Assembly: GCF_018613725.1 (NCBI RefSeq)
Contig: NZ_JAGGPS010000028.1
Location: forward strand, 1 to 64,000
DNA: 64,000 nt
Reading direction: 5' to 3'
Origin: Hymenobacter sp. ISL-91
Lineage (GTDB): Bacteria; Bacteroidota; Bacteroidia; Cytophagales; Hymenobacteraceae
The notes beneath the pieces were generated by a model. The model searched no databases. It was not told the origin of the DNA and saw only the letters and a list, made by a program, of their open reading frames with translations. This document shows positions 51,471 to 62,827 of the stretch, one piece after another. A program made the translations under genes and the position numbers. How positions within the stretch are numbered: position 1 is the first letter of the stretch; each line of letters starts with the position of its first letter.

Positions 51471-51838
51471 TGCGGATGCGCAACCGGTTAATAATAGTTG
51501 TTATGGCAGGGGTATTGATGAGTGGCTCCGCACATGCTGAAATGCTTAAGGGTCAGTCAATGGGCTCAATACTATGGGCCGTTATTCTGCTGGCAGTGGG
51601 TGTTCCACTTGGAATAGGACTGCTGGTGCCGGTAGTGGTAGCTAAGGCAACCAATAAGCGTCCCAGTTGTGTTGCCACCCTGCTCATGGCCTTCATCAGT
51701 TGGTGGCTAGGAATATACCTCGCTATGGGAAGCAACTCGGGCACTACGCCGCTGCTACTGTTTCTAGTTACGCTAGCAGTAACGGCCGGTATGGCGTACA
51801 TAAGCGCCAGCCCCGCGTCTACGGATGAAGATTTGTAG
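51470..51838 (+). CDS. Small membrane protein, unknown
   Basis: 122 residues. A signal peptide or signal anchor (NRLIIVVMAGVLMSGSAHAE), then three membrane helices (ILWAVILLAVGVPLGIGLLV; VATLLMAFISWWLGIYLAM; LLLFLVTLAVTAGMAYISA). It starts within the stop of the preceding gene. Codon use is less GC-biased than that of its neighbour. No family recognised. Confidence 0.72.
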   Translation: MRMRNRLIIVVMAGVLMSGSAHAEMLKGQSMGSILWAVILLAVGVPLGIGLLVPVVVAKATNKRPSCVATLLMAFISWWLGIYLAMGSNSGTTPLLLFLVTLAVTAGMAYISASPASTDEDL

Positions 51839-51883
51839 TGCGCAGCCATGCAGCCCGTGTCCAGAACGATTCGTTGCAAATGA

Positions 51884-51982
51884 AAAAGCCCCCGACGCCA
51901 GCACGGACGTCAGGGGCTTTCTGCTTATAAGGGCTTTGCGCTTTACCGAACGGATTGCTTCGTCGTGCCTCCTCGCAATGAC
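51884..51982. repeat. Terminator hairpin plus truncated GCAATGAC repeat
   Basis: AAAGCCCCCGACG (from 51885) pairs with CGTCAGGGGCTTT (ending 51920) as a terminator for the gene ending at 51838. It is followed by GGATTGCTTCG...CTCGCAATGAC (to 51982), a diverged right arm of the repeat at 62828-62981. The whole block matches 62885-62981 in order. Confidence 0.65.
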
Positions 51983-51987
51983 AGCCC

Positions 51988-53124
51988 TTATACACCCACC
52001 GCTACCGCGTCGATGGCGCGCTGGTAGCAGGCTTCGTAGAGGGGCACTACCGTATCGAGGGCGAAGGTTTCGGCGCGGGCGTGGGCGGCGGCTTTGAAGC
52101 GGGGCAGGTTTTCGTCTTCGAGCACGTAGAGGGCATTTTTTACCATGTCGGCCACGTCGCCCACGTTGCTGACCATGCCGGTTACACCGTGCTCGTTCAG
52201 CTCGGGAATGCCGCCGGCATTGGTGCTGATTACGGGTACCTCGCAGGCCATAGCCTCCAGCGCGGCCAGGCCGAAGCTTTCCTTCTCGGAAGGCATCAGG
52301 AACAGGTCGGCAATGCTGAGCACTTCCTCCACGGCTTCGAGCTTGCCCAGGAAACGGATATCCTGGCACAGGCCAATGTCGCGGCAGAGCTTTTCGATGC
52401 GCGGTCGGTCGGGGCCGTCGCCGACCAGCAGCAGCTTGGCGGGCATTTGCTTGCGCACACCGGCAAAAATGTTCACCACATCGTCCACCCGCTTCACCGA
52501 GCGGAAGTTACTGGTGTGCACCAGCAGCTTTTCGCCCTCGGGGGCAATAGCCGCCTTGAAGTGGTTTTTGGCCTGCTTCTGAAAACGCTCCAGGTTGATG
52601 AAGTTCGGAATCACCTCAATTTCCTTCTCGATGGCGAAATACTCGTAGGTTTCGCGCCGCAGATCGGCCGATACGGCCGTTACACCATCACTCTGGTTGA
52701 TGCTGAACGTAACGACCGGCTCGTAGCTGGCATCTTTGCCTACCAGCGTAATATCGGTGCCGTGCAGCGTGGTGACTACCGGAATGCGGATGCCGCGGGT
52801 AAGCAGAATCTGCTTGGCCATAAAGGCAGCCGAGGCATGCGGAATGGCATAATGCACGTGCAGCACATCCAGCTTCTCGTTCTGGGCAATGTCCACCATT
52901 TTGCTGGCCAGCGCCAGCTCGTAGGGCGGGAACTGAAACAGGGGGTAGGGCGGAATATAGACCTCGTGGTAGAACAGGTTCTCGTTGAAGAAATCCAGGC
53001 GCACCGGCTGGCTGTAGGTGATGAAGTGGACGCGGTGCCCACGCTGCGCCAGGGCCTTACCCAGCTCGGTGGCCACGACGCCCGAGCCGCCGAAAGTGGG
53101 ATAACAAACGATGCCGATGTTCAT
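51988..53124 (-). CDS. bshA: N-acetyl-alpha-D-glucosaminyl L-malate synthase
   Basis: 378 residues, GT4 fold. First step of bacillithiol synthesis: UDP-GlcNAc plus L-malate to GlcNAc-Mal. BshA markers: MNIGIVCYPTFGGSGVVATELGKAL, VLHVHYAIPHASAAFMAKQIL, TTLHGTDITLVG, VHTSNFRSVKRVDDV and the donor motif MPSEKESFGLAALEAMACEVPVISTNAGG. It is close to full identity with Bacteroidota BshA in pattern. bshB and bshC are not in the window. Confidence 0.93.
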   Translation of the reverse strand: MNIGIVCYPTFGGSGVVATELGKALAQRGHRVHFITYSQPVRLDFFNENLFYHEVYIPPYPLFQFPPYELALASKMVDIAQNEKLDVLHVHYAIPHASAAFMAKQILLTRGIRIPVVTTLHGTDITLVGKDASYEPVVTFSINQSDGVTAVSADLRRETYEYFAIEKEIEVIPNFINLERFQKQAKNHFKAAIAPEGEKLLVHTSNFRSVKRVDDVVNIFAGVRKQMPAKLLLVGDGPDRPRIEKLCRDIGLCQDIRFLGKLEAVEEVLSIADLFLMPSEKESFGLAALEAMACEVPVISTNAGGIPELNEHGVTGMVSNVGDVADMVKNALYVLEDENLPRFKAAAHARAETFALDTVVPLYEACYQRAIDAVAVGV

Positions 53125-53175
53125 GAGAGGGAGTGGGCGAGAAGAAGCGTAACAGCGCTACGCGAAAGAGAAAAA

Positions 53176-53223
53176 AACCGGCGGCGAGTTGCGTTCTATA
53201 AGCAGAACGCCTCGCCGCCGGTT
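53176..53223 (-). terminator. Terminator after the GH3/serine hydrolase gene
   Basis: AACCGGCGGCGAG pairs with CTCGCCGCCGGTT, with an inner GCGTTCT/AGAACGC stem. On the minus strand it is followed by a run of seven T. It ends transcription from 53259-56213 before bshA. Confidence 0.85.
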
Positions 53224-53258
53224 GCGGAGTCAAATAAACGGAAATGCCGGACAACAGG

Positions 53259-56213
<2,955 letters not shown>

Positions 56214-56495
56214 CGGCCCCGGTGATTCTGACTAAATTGGTACTAGCGGATGACGAGCCGAAAAACAGTAATTTTGCTCCTTCAACCAAGGTCTGGACAA
56301 TAGTTGGCCGCGTGTTACACCACCGCCACTGCCTTTACAACCCGGCCGCTCACCCCGCCCAACGCCGAAGCTAGCCGATTGGTGTCGGCGCGGCCTGCCA
56401 AAGTTGGCTACAAACTTACGGAGAATTTCCCGACGCCGGTTGTTATCAGGCGGATAACCCCGCGGAGAGGCCGGAAAAAAAGCCTAAAAAGTCTC
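56214..56495. other. Intergenic region upstream of the GH3 and mutL genes
   Basis: GC-rich region with one TAATTTTG box on the plus strand (56269-56276), 394 bases before mutL. No convincing gene. A 77-codon open frame from 56304 looks like chance. Confidence 0.4.
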
Positions 56496-56606
56496 GTCAT
56501 GCTGAGCGGAGCCGAAGCATCTCTACTGCAACAGTAAACCTTAAAATCAGGAATGCTTTGGCGGTAGAGATGCTTGGGCTACGGCTGCGCCTTCGCTCAG
56601 CATGAC
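56496..56606. repeat. GTCATGCTGAGCG inverted repeat, copy B
   Basis: Arms 56496-56526 and 56564-56606 (GTCATGCTGAGCG; GAAGCATCTCTAC) with a 37-base loop. The right arm has an extra GGCTGCGCCTTC block. Same family as copies A and C. Confidence 0.75.
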
Positions 56607-56610
56607 AGGT

Positions 56611-56669
56611 CCTTTATCTCTCCAGCTCCTATCTTCTGGCTCCCAACTCTTAGCTCCTTCCAAAATAAA
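56611..56669 (+). repeat. Pyrimidine-rich leader repeat before mutL
   Basis: CTCTCCAGCTCC...AACTCTTAGCTCC directly before the ATG resembles 33190-33222 before the obg start. Probably a shared repeat forming the 5' leader. Confidence 0.45.
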
Positions 56670-58757
56670 ATGCCCGATATTATTCAACTGCTACCCGAGT
56701 ACCTGGCCAACCAGATTGCGGCCGGCGAAGTGGTGCAGCGCCCGGCTTCGGCCGTTAAAGAGCTGCTCGAAAACGCCGTGGATGCCGGTGCCACCCAGGT
56801 GCAGCTGATTGTGAAAGACGCCGGCAAGCAGCTGGTGCAGGTGGTGGACAATGGCGCCGGCATGAGCCCCACCGACGCGCGCATGAGCTTGGAGCGCCAC
56901 GCCACCAGCAAAATTCGCACCACCGACGACCTGTTCCGCATCCGCACACTGGGCTTCCGGGGCGAGGCGTTGGCCTCTATTGCCGCCGTGGCCCAGCTGG
57001 AGCTGCGCACCAAAACCCGCGACCAGGACACCGGCACGCTGCTGCTGGTAGAAGGCTCGCAGATTACGAGCCAGCAGCCCGTGGCCTGCCCCGACGGCAC
57101 GAGCATCAGCATGAAAAACCTGTTTTTCAATGTGCCGGCCCGCCGCAACTTTCTCAAGAGCAACGCCGTGGAGATGCGCCATATCCTCGACGAGTTTCAG
57201 CACGTGGCGCTGGCCAACCCGCAGATTGCGTTTTCGCTGTTCCAGAACGATTTGGAGGTGTTCAACCTGCCGGCCGGCAAGCTCGGGCAGCGCATTGTGG
57301 CCCTGCTGGGCAACGGCTACAAGGAGCAGCTGGCGCAGGTGGAGGAGGAAACCCCGTTTCTGACGGTGCGCGGCTTTATCGGTAAGCCCGAATCGGCCAA
57401 GAAAAGCCGGGGCGACCAGTTCTTCTTCGTCAACAACCGCTTTATCCGCTCGGCCTACCTCAACCATGCCGTGCTCACGGCCTACGAGGGGCTGTTGCCC
57501 AAGGACACGCATCCGTTCTACGTGCTGTTTCTCGACCTCGACCCGAAGAGCATCGATATCAACGTGCACCCTACCAAAACCGAAATCAAGTTCGAGGACG
57601 AAAAAACGGTGTACGCCATTGTGCGCTCGGCCGTGAAACAGAGCCTGGGCCTGCACAACATGGCCCCTTCGCTCGATTTTGCGGGCGACGTGAACTTCGG
57701 GGCCATCCGGCCGCTGCAACTCTCGGGCTCCGAGAAAAACCCCTTCGACGACGGTACAGGCAGCGCCCGGCCCGACGCGCTGGCTGCCGCTGCCAGCGCC
57801 GCCAACAGTCTGGCCAACCCGCGTTCCGGCCGCAGTAGCAGCGCCAGCGCCTTCGAGCGGCCCCTCACGCCTCGGCCAACCGAGCAGGCCAAGCAGGAGC
57901 TGGAGGATTTTTACCGCAGCCTGAGCCGCGTGAACCTGCCCGACGTGGAGCACGAGGCCACCGCCGCCGGTGTGCCCGTGCCCAAGGTGCCGGTAGCCCC
58001 GGCCGCCGCGCCCATAGCCGCGCCGCCGGCCACCCCCGAGAACGTAGACCCAGAAACGGGCGAGCTGCTGCCCGTCACACCAGCTGCCCAAAATCCGGCA
58101 AACGTTGCCGCCGCCGCCGCGCCGCCGCTGGAGGTGCTGCCGGGCACGGCCGCCGCGCCCGAGTTGCCGCTGCGCGAGTCGAGCACGGGGCCGGGCAACA
58201 AGGTGCTGCAGCTGCACCAGCAGTATTTATTGGTGCCGGTGAAATCGGGCGTGATGCTGATTGACCAGGTGGCGGCCCGCGAGCGGATCCTGTTCGAGCA
58301 GTACGCCCAGGCCCTGGAGCGCGACGTGAGTGCCTCCCAGACACTGCTGTTTCCGCGCACCATCACCTTCACGCCCCAGGATTTCGCCATTCTGCGCGAA
58401 GTGGAGGACGCGCTGCGGGCCCTGGGATTCCGTTTCACCGATTTCGGCCGCCACACTATTGCCGTCGAGGGCATTCCGGCTGATGTGCCGGCCCGCGACG
58501 AGAAGGAGCTGCTGGAAGGCCTGATTGAGCAGTTCCGCAGCGGCGGCGGCCCGGTCAAGCTCGACCGGCGCGAGCAGATGGCCCGCGCCCTGGCACGCCG
58601 CGTGGCGGCCAGCGCCGCTGGGGCCCGCCTCTCGGAGCGTGAAATGACCACTATTGTCGATAAGCTTTTTGCCTGCACCGTGCCCAACTACACCCCCGAC
58701 GGCCGCCGCACCATTGTGATGCTGGAGCTGGGCCAGTTGCGCGAGTTGTTTGGGTAG
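56670..58757 (+). CDS. mutL: DNA mismatch repair protein MutL
   Basis: 695 residues from ATG 56670 (MPDIIQLLPEYLANQIAAGEVV). GHKL ATPase motifs: ELLENAVDAG (Glu/Asn), DNGAGM, TLGFRGEALASIA. A long Ala/Pro-rich linker (about residues 400-500) leads to the C-terminal dimerisation domain. The endonuclease motif DQHA(x)2E(x)4E appears as DQVAARERILFE with Val534 in place of His, while Asp532, Glu538 and Glu543 are kept. The terminal GRP motif is PNYTPDGRRT. Mismatch repair is certain, nicking activity is less so. Confidence 0.94.
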   Translation: MPDIIQLLPEYLANQIAAGEVVQRPASAVKELLENAVDAGATQVQLIVKDAGKQLVQVVDNGAGMSPTDARMSLERHATSKIRTTDDLFRIRTLGFRGEALASIAAVAQLELRTKTRDQDTGTLLLVEGSQITSQQPVACPDGTSISMKNLFFNVPARRNFLKSNAVEMRHILDEFQHVALANPQIAFSLFQNDLEVFNLPAGKLGQRIVALLGNGYKEQLAQVEEETPFLTVRGFIGKPESAKKSRGDQFFFVNNRFIRSAYLNHAVLTAYEGLLPKDTHPFYVLFLDLDPKSIDINVHPTKTEIKFEDEKTVYAIVRSAVKQSLGLHNMAPSLDFAGDVNFGAIRPLQLSGSEKNPFDDGTGSARPDALAAAASAANSLANPRSGRSSSASAFERPLTPRPTEQAKQELEDFYRSLSRVNLPDVEHEATAAGVPVPKVPVAPAAAPIAAPPATPENVDPETGELLPVTPAAQNPANVAAAAAPPLEVLPGTAAAPELPLRESSTGPGNKVLQLHQQYLLVPVKSGVMLIDQVAARERILFEQYAQALERDVSASQTLLFPRTITFTPQDFAILREVEDALRALGFRFTDFGRHTIAVEGIPADVPARDEKELLEGLIEQFRSGGGPVKLDRREQMARALARRVAASAAGARLSEREMTTIVDKLFACTVPNYTPDGRRTIVMLELGQLRELFG

Positions 58758-58783
58758 GAGGGGAACACGCCGGAAAAACCGAC

Positions 58784-58914
58784 ATCATGCTGAGCGAAGG
58801 CGCAGCCGCAGTCGAAGCATCTCGCGTGCAACACTAACTCTAACATTAGGTTTAGTATGGCAACATCAGCACGCAAGATGCTTCGACTGCGGCTGCGCCT
58901 TCGCTCAGCATGAC
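58784..58914. repeat. TCATGCTGAGCGAAGG inverted repeat, copy C
   Basis: Arms 58784-58830 and 58871-58914 pair almost perfectly (GCGAAGGCGCAGCCGCAGTC; GAAGCATCT), with a 40-base loop. It lies between mutL and the first rhomboid gene. Longest member of the family here. Confidence 0.8.
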
Positions 58915-58982
58915 GTTCCTTTGTATTCTTAACTATCTGCTGCTCGCAGTTCCTCACCTCTCGCTTCTAATATCCAGTCTAT

Positions 58983-59771
58983 ATGTTCCAACTCACGCCG
59001 ACGGTCCGCAACCTGCTCATCGCCAACGTGGTATTTTTTCTGCTGGCCAACACGCTGCCGGGTGGGCTGGGCCTGCTGGCGCTGTACCCGGTGGGTTCCG
59101 AGTTCTTTCAGCCCTGGCAGTTTCTCACCTATATGTTCATGCACGGCGGCATCGGGCACATTTTCTCCAATATGTTTGGTCTGATGGTGTTCGGGCCGTT
59201 GCTGGAGCAGCGCTGGGGCGGGCAGCGGTTCCTCATCTTCTGGCTGATTTGCGGGTTGGGGTCGGGCATGCTGTATTCGGGCCTGCGCTTTTACGAAATC
59301 AGCCAGATGCGCCACAACATCGAGGTTTTTCAGCAGGATCCTTCGGACGTGCATTTGCAGGATTTCGCGGAGGCGCATGCCCAGCAGCTCAATGAGGGCG
59401 CCTTTGATGCTGTGGTGCGGCAGCTGCACGCCACGCCCGACGACGCTGGTTTGGTGCAGGGCATTCTCAACAGCATGCAGGAGTTGTACGAGCGCAGCCT
59501 CAATATGCCCATGGTCGGCGCTTCCGGGGCGCTGTTTGGGGTGCTGTTCGCTTTTGCCTACCTGTTCCCGAACACGACGCTCTTTATATTTCCGCTGCCG
59601 GTGCCCATCAAGGCCAAGTACTTGGTGCCGCTTTACGGCCTCTACGAGCTGTACAGTGGCGTCAACCAAACGCCCGGCGACAACGTGGCCCACTTTGCCC
59701 ACGTAGCCGGTTTGCTGGTTGGGTTTGTGCTGGTGATGCTCTGGGAGCGAAACCGCAAGCAGTTTTATTAG
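58983..59771 (+). CDS. Rhomboid intramembrane serine protease with long internal loop
   Basis: 262 residues, six helices. FMHGGIGHIFSNMFGLMVFG is the rhomboid loop-1/TM2 HxxxN motif, GASGALFGVLFAF holds the catalytic Ser (about residue 180) and FAHVAGLLVGF the catalytic His (about 238). Between TM3 and the Ser-bearing helix lies a soluble, acidic insert of about 70 residues (ISQMRHNIEVFQQDPSDVH to LYERSLNMPM). A second rhomboid gene follows 118 bases downstream. Confidence 0.93.
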   Translation: MFQLTPTVRNLLIANVVFFLLANTLPGGLGLLALYPVGSEFFQPWQFLTYMFMHGGIGHIFSNMFGLMVFGPLLEQRWGGQRFLIFWLICGLGSGMLYSGLRFYEISQMRHNIEVFQQDPSDVHLQDFAEAHAQQLNEGAFDAVVRQLHATPDDAGLVQGILNSMQELYERSLNMPMVGASGALFGVLFAFAYLFPNTTLFIFPLPVPIKAKYLVPLYGLYELYSGVNQTPGDNVAHFAHVAGLLVGFVLVMLWERNRKQFY

Positions 59772-59889
59772 TATTTCGGTTTCCGTTGCTCGTTTTTTGC
59801 TTTTCGTTGTTTAGGTAATTCAACAGAAAGCAGCAGTGGCCGGCAAGCCACCGGCGGCGGTACACCAACCACGAGAAACAACCAACGAA

Positions 59890-60810
59890 ATGAGTGTTAT
59901 CAACGATATCCGCACCGCATTCAGTCGCCGCGACAATGCCCTGAACCAGCTGCTGCTGCTCAATGTGCTGGTGTTTGTGTTTCTGGTGCTCACCGAGGCT
60001 ATTATGCGCCTTACCGGCACCTACGCGCAGTATTACCCCAACCTCATCCGCCAGTTCCAGCTGCCCTCCGACCTGCCCGGCTTGCTGCGCCACCCCTGGA
60101 CGCTGCTCACCTACGCCTTCACTCACGAGGGCTTCCTGCACATCCTCTTCAACCTGATAAACCTGTACTGGTTCGGGGCGTTGGTGCGCGAGTACCTCGG
60201 TGACCGGCGGCTGGTGAGCGTGTATATTCTGGGGGCGCTGGCTGGGGCGCTGTTTTTCGTGCTTTCCTATAACCTGATTCCGGCGCTGCGGCCGGCCCTG
60301 GGTATCCCACTAATTGGGGCTTCGGCGGGCGTTACGGCCATTATTATGGCTGCCGCTACGCTCATGCCCGAGTACCAGTTTTCGCTCATCCTGATTGGCC
60401 CGGTGCGCATCAAGTACATTGCCGCCGTGGTTATTCTGCTGTCGGTGCTGGCCATCAACCAAGGCAACCCCGGTGGCGGCATTGCCCACATTGGGGGGGC
60501 TGTGCTGGGCTACATCTTCATCCGGCAGCTGCGCGCTGGCCGCGACCTGGGCCAGCCGGTACAGGCCGTGGGCGACTGGGTGAGCCGCGTCTTCTCCAAG
60601 CGTCCCAACCTGCGCGTCACGCACCGCACCCCTGCCGCCGCCTCGGTTTCCACCGCAAAGGGTACCGCGCCCGCCGCCAGCCGCAAAGCCAGCGCCACCC
60701 ACCCCGCCGAGGACGAAATCGACCTCATCCTCGACAAGATTTCCCACTCCGGCTACGAAAGCCTGTCCAAGGAAGAAAAGCAGAAGCTGTTTAAAGCCAG
60801 CCAACAATAA
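59890..60810 (+). CDS. Rhomboid protease with C-terminal cytosolic tail
   Basis: 306 residues from ATG 59890 (MSVINDIRTAFSRRDNALNQ). HEGFLHILFNLINLYWFG, IGASAGVTAIIMAAA (catalytic Ser about 145) and IAHIGGAVLGY (catalytic His) are present. A 90-residue tail (SKRPNLRVTHRTPAAASVS... DEIDLILDKISHSGYESLSKEEKQKLF) ends in a conserved Bacteroidota motif with a short helix. No long insert, unlike the first gene. Likely cotranscribed with it. Confidence 0.93.
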   Translation: MSVINDIRTAFSRRDNALNQLLLLNVLVFVFLVLTEAIMRLTGTYAQYYPNLIRQFQLPSDLPGLLRHPWTLLTYAFTHEGFLHILFNLINLYWFGALVREYLGDRRLVSVYILGALAGALFFVLSYNLIPALRPALGIPLIGASAGVTAIIMAAATLMPEYQFSLILIGPVRIKYIAAVVILLSVLAINQGNPGGGIAHIGGAVLGYIFIRQLRAGRDLGQPVQAVGDWVSRVFSKRPNLRVTHRTPAAASVSTAKGTAPAASRKASATHPAEDEIDLILDKISHSGYESLSKEEKQKLFKASQQ

Positions 60811-60957
60811 ATCACAGATGTTGCAGATGATGGGATAACACAGATTCGTTCTGGCAGCGGATTTGAGCTGATTGGTTGTAGGCCTACGTTTTTCCGGCTC
60901 GACAGAAGCGCCAGTTTTAGTTGAAATGGCTTCAGCTGACCCCATACTGAAAAAGCG

Positions 60958-60992
60958 AAACGGCCGCCCTGCATCGTGCAGGGCGGCCGTTT
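60958..60992 (-). terminator. Terminator for the macro-domain gene
   Basis: Perfect 16-bp arms AAACGGCCGCCCTGCA and TGCAGGGCGGCCGTTT with a 3-base loop; on the minus strand followed by TTTCGCTTTTTC. It may also stop the rhomboid transcript. Confidence 0.85.
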
Positions 60993-61011
60993 GGCATTAG
61001 CGGGCGGGAGC

Positions 61012-61644
61012 CTAAGGAATGTCGTACCTGATATCAGACTCATTGTGGGTGTAGAAGTAAGCGTAGTTGCCGCACATTTCCTCCCAGCCGGCCACGGTGG
61101 CGTATTTCTGCCGGTACACGTCTTCCCAAGCGATGCGCATCTGGCGGGCGCACACAAGGGGGCGCACCTGACCTACGCCGGTGCCCAGGCCCGGCACGGC
61201 TACCGTCCGCACTACGTCACGGATGGGGCGACCATCGGGCAAAGTGCCGTATTCCAGTAGCAGGAGCAGGGCGCGCATGCTGTGGTACACATTAGGGCCG
61301 CGCGTGATGGTCATAGGAGTGCGCATAGTGGGGGCGGCTACCAGATAGGGGAATTGTGCGTGGCCGGTGAGCAATATTTCGGCCTGCCCCACCAGCAGCT
61401 CCCCGTAATATTTGGTGCGGATGACTGCCTGCAAGTCCTTTTCCAGGTGCCAACCCAGATTTTTGGAAATAGCGAAGTCGATGCCGCCATTCATGTAGCC
61501 AAAGCTGTTGGCCGGGCTAACCAGCACATCGGCCGGCACCTCAAAGATGGAGCCGTGGCGAATCGTGACCTGAGCTACATCGGCAAAAACCTGCTCCCAG
61601 GCCGCCGTGATTTCAGAGTTCGTGTCGGTAAAATAAAAGTGCAT
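61012..61644 (-). CDS. Macro domain (ADP-ribose-binding) protein
   Basis: 210 residues, single macro domain. HGSIFEVPADVLVSPANSFGYMNGGIDFAIS is the ADP-ribose-binding segment (PANSFG and GGIDFA loops), and VAVPGLGTGVGQVRP is the second phosphate loop. Such proteins bind or hydrolyse ADP-ribose derivatives (ADP-ribosyl-proteins, Appr-1''-p). No partner ADP-ribosyltransferase (DarT-like) is next to it. A 9-bp palindrome around the start and a -7-like box suggest regulation. Confidence 0.9.
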   Translation of the reverse strand: MHFYFTDTNSEITAAWEQVFADVAQVTIRHGSIFEVPADVLVSPANSFGYMNGGIDFAISKNLGWHLEKDLQAVIRTKYYGELLVGQAEILLTGHAQFPYLVAAPTMRTPMTITRGPNVYHSMRALLLLLEYGTLPDGRPIRDVVRTVAVPGLGTGVGQVRPLVCARQMRIAWEDVYRQKYATVAGWEEMCGNYAYFYTHNESDIRYDIP

Positions 61645-61680
61645 AGAATTGCTTTCGGTGGAAAAGTACGCATTCTATGC
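61641..61680 (-). promoter_or_regulatory. Palindrome around the macro-gene promoter
   Basis: GCATAGAAT (61641-61649, overlapping the ATG) and its complement ATTCTATGC (61672-61680) flank a TACTTTTC box (minus strand, 61661-61668), one base off TAnnTTTG. Looks like an operator or a 5' leader hairpin. Role inferred. Confidence 0.45.
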
Positions 61681-61695
61681 ACCCCTACCAACGAA

Positions 61696-61727
61696 CACGG
61701 CCGCCCTGCAAAAGCAGAACGGCCGTG
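61696..61727. terminator. Hairpin after mdh
   Basis: CACGGCCG (61696-61703) and CGGCCGTG (61720-61727) enclose a small CTGC/GCAG stem. No T-run on the minus strand. A weak terminator for mdh. Confidence 0.4.
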
Positions 61728-61774
61728 GGGCTCAACTAGAAATCAGCAATCCAGTGTATTTCTAAGCGCTAAAA

Positions 61775-62716
61775 TTAAGCGTTAGCCTGGTTCATTTTGT
61801 CGAGGGCGTCCATTACCTCCTTTACGTGGCCGCGGGAGGTTTCGAGCAGGGCTTTCTCGTCGTCGTTGAGCTGTAGCTCAATTACTTTCTCGATGCCGTT
61901 TCTGCCCAGGATAACAGGTGCACCGAGGTATACGCCGTCCATGCCATACTCGCCTTCGAGCTTCACGCACACCGGGAACACGCGGCGCTGGTCGCGCACA
62001 ATGGCTTCTACCATCTGGGCCGCGGCCGCGCCGGGAGCATACCAGGCCGAAGTTCCCATCAGTTTCACCAGCTCGCCGCCGCCTACAGCCGTGCGCTGCA
62101 CGATGGCGTCAAGCTCCTCTTTGCCGATGAGCTCGGTAACGGGAATACCGCCCACGGTGGTGTAGCGGGGCAGGGGCACCATGGTGTCGCCGTGGCCGCC
62201 CATGAGCACCGCCTGAATGTCTTTGGGGCTTACGTTGAGGGCCTCCGCCAGGAAGGCGCGGTAGCGGGCCGTATCGAGGATGCCGGCCATGCCGAACACC
62301 TTGGTGCGGTCGAGGCCCGAGGTGAGGTGGGCCTGGTAGGTCATCACGTCGAGCGGGTTGCTGACGATGATGATGATGGCATCGGGCGAGTGCTTCACCA
62401 CCTGCTCGGTCACCGACTTCACGATGCCGGCGTTGGTCGAAATCAGGTCGTCGCGGCTCATGCCGGGCTTGCGGGGCAGGCCCGAGGTAATCACCACGAC
62501 CTCCGAACCGGCGGTGCGCGAGTAGTCGCCCGTTACGCCCACGGTACGCGAGTCGTAGCCGATAATGGGGGCTTTCTGCCAGATATCGAGGGCTTTGCCT
62601 TCGGCGAAACCTTCCTTAATGTCAACCAGAACAATCTCGTTGGCAATTTCGCGGGTGGCCAGTACATCGGCGCAGGTCGCGCCTACATTGCCGGCTCCAA
62701 CTACGGTAACTTTCAT
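61775..62716 (-). CDS. mdh: Malate dehydrogenase (NAD, LDH-like)
   Basis: 313 residues. NAD-binding GAGNVG (7-12) with Asp32 in VLVDIKEG marking NAD specificity. Active-site arginines Arg82 and Arg88 (GLPRKPGMSR), Asn120 (VSNPLDVM), Asp149/Arg151-type motif (GILDTARYR) and catalytic His175 (MGGHGDTMV). Malate rather than lactate is indicated by Arg82. A central TCA-cycle enzyme. The promoter region has TAGCTTTA at 62756-62763 on the minus strand. Confidence 0.95.
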   Translation of the reverse strand: MKVTVVGAGNVGATCADVLATREIANEIVLVDIKEGFAEGKALDIWQKAPIIGYDSRTVGVTGDYSRTAGSEVVVITSGLPRKPGMSRDDLISTNAGIVKSVTEQVVKHSPDAIIIIVSNPLDVMTYQAHLTSGLDRTKVFGMAGILDTARYRAFLAEALNVSPKDIQAVLMGGHGDTMVPLPRYTTVGGIPVTELIGKEELDAIVQRTAVGGGELVKLMGTSAWYAPGAAAAQMVEAIVRDQRRVFPVCVKLEGEYGMDGVYLGAPVILGRNGIEKVIELQLNDDEKALLETSRGHVKEVMDALDKMNQANA

Positions 62717-62755
62717 TGAGCGGTGGAATTTGGGTGTGAACTATTGGGTCGGGCG

Positions 62756-62763
62756 TAAAGCTA
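62756..62763 (-). promoter_or_regulatory. -7-like box TAGCTTTA for mdh
   Basis: One base off TAnnTTTG on the minus strand, 39 bases before the mdh start codon. Confidence 0.4.
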
Positions 62764-62827
62764 CGGTATAGAGTTTAGAAGTGAGGGGCTAAAAGGTAGA
62801 AGTGAAAGGAAGGAGGGGAGAAAAGGT

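Noticed and set aside
56304-56537. 77-codon frame between the GH3 and mutL genes
   Set aside because: Runs into a repeat arm, no motif, no upstream promoter at suitable distance (a TAATTTTG at 56269 is suggestive but alone insufficient).
56691-58217. 508-codon minus-strand open frame
   Set aside because: Antisense to mutL; composition (His/Gln/Gly/Arg-rich) is that of a shadow frame.
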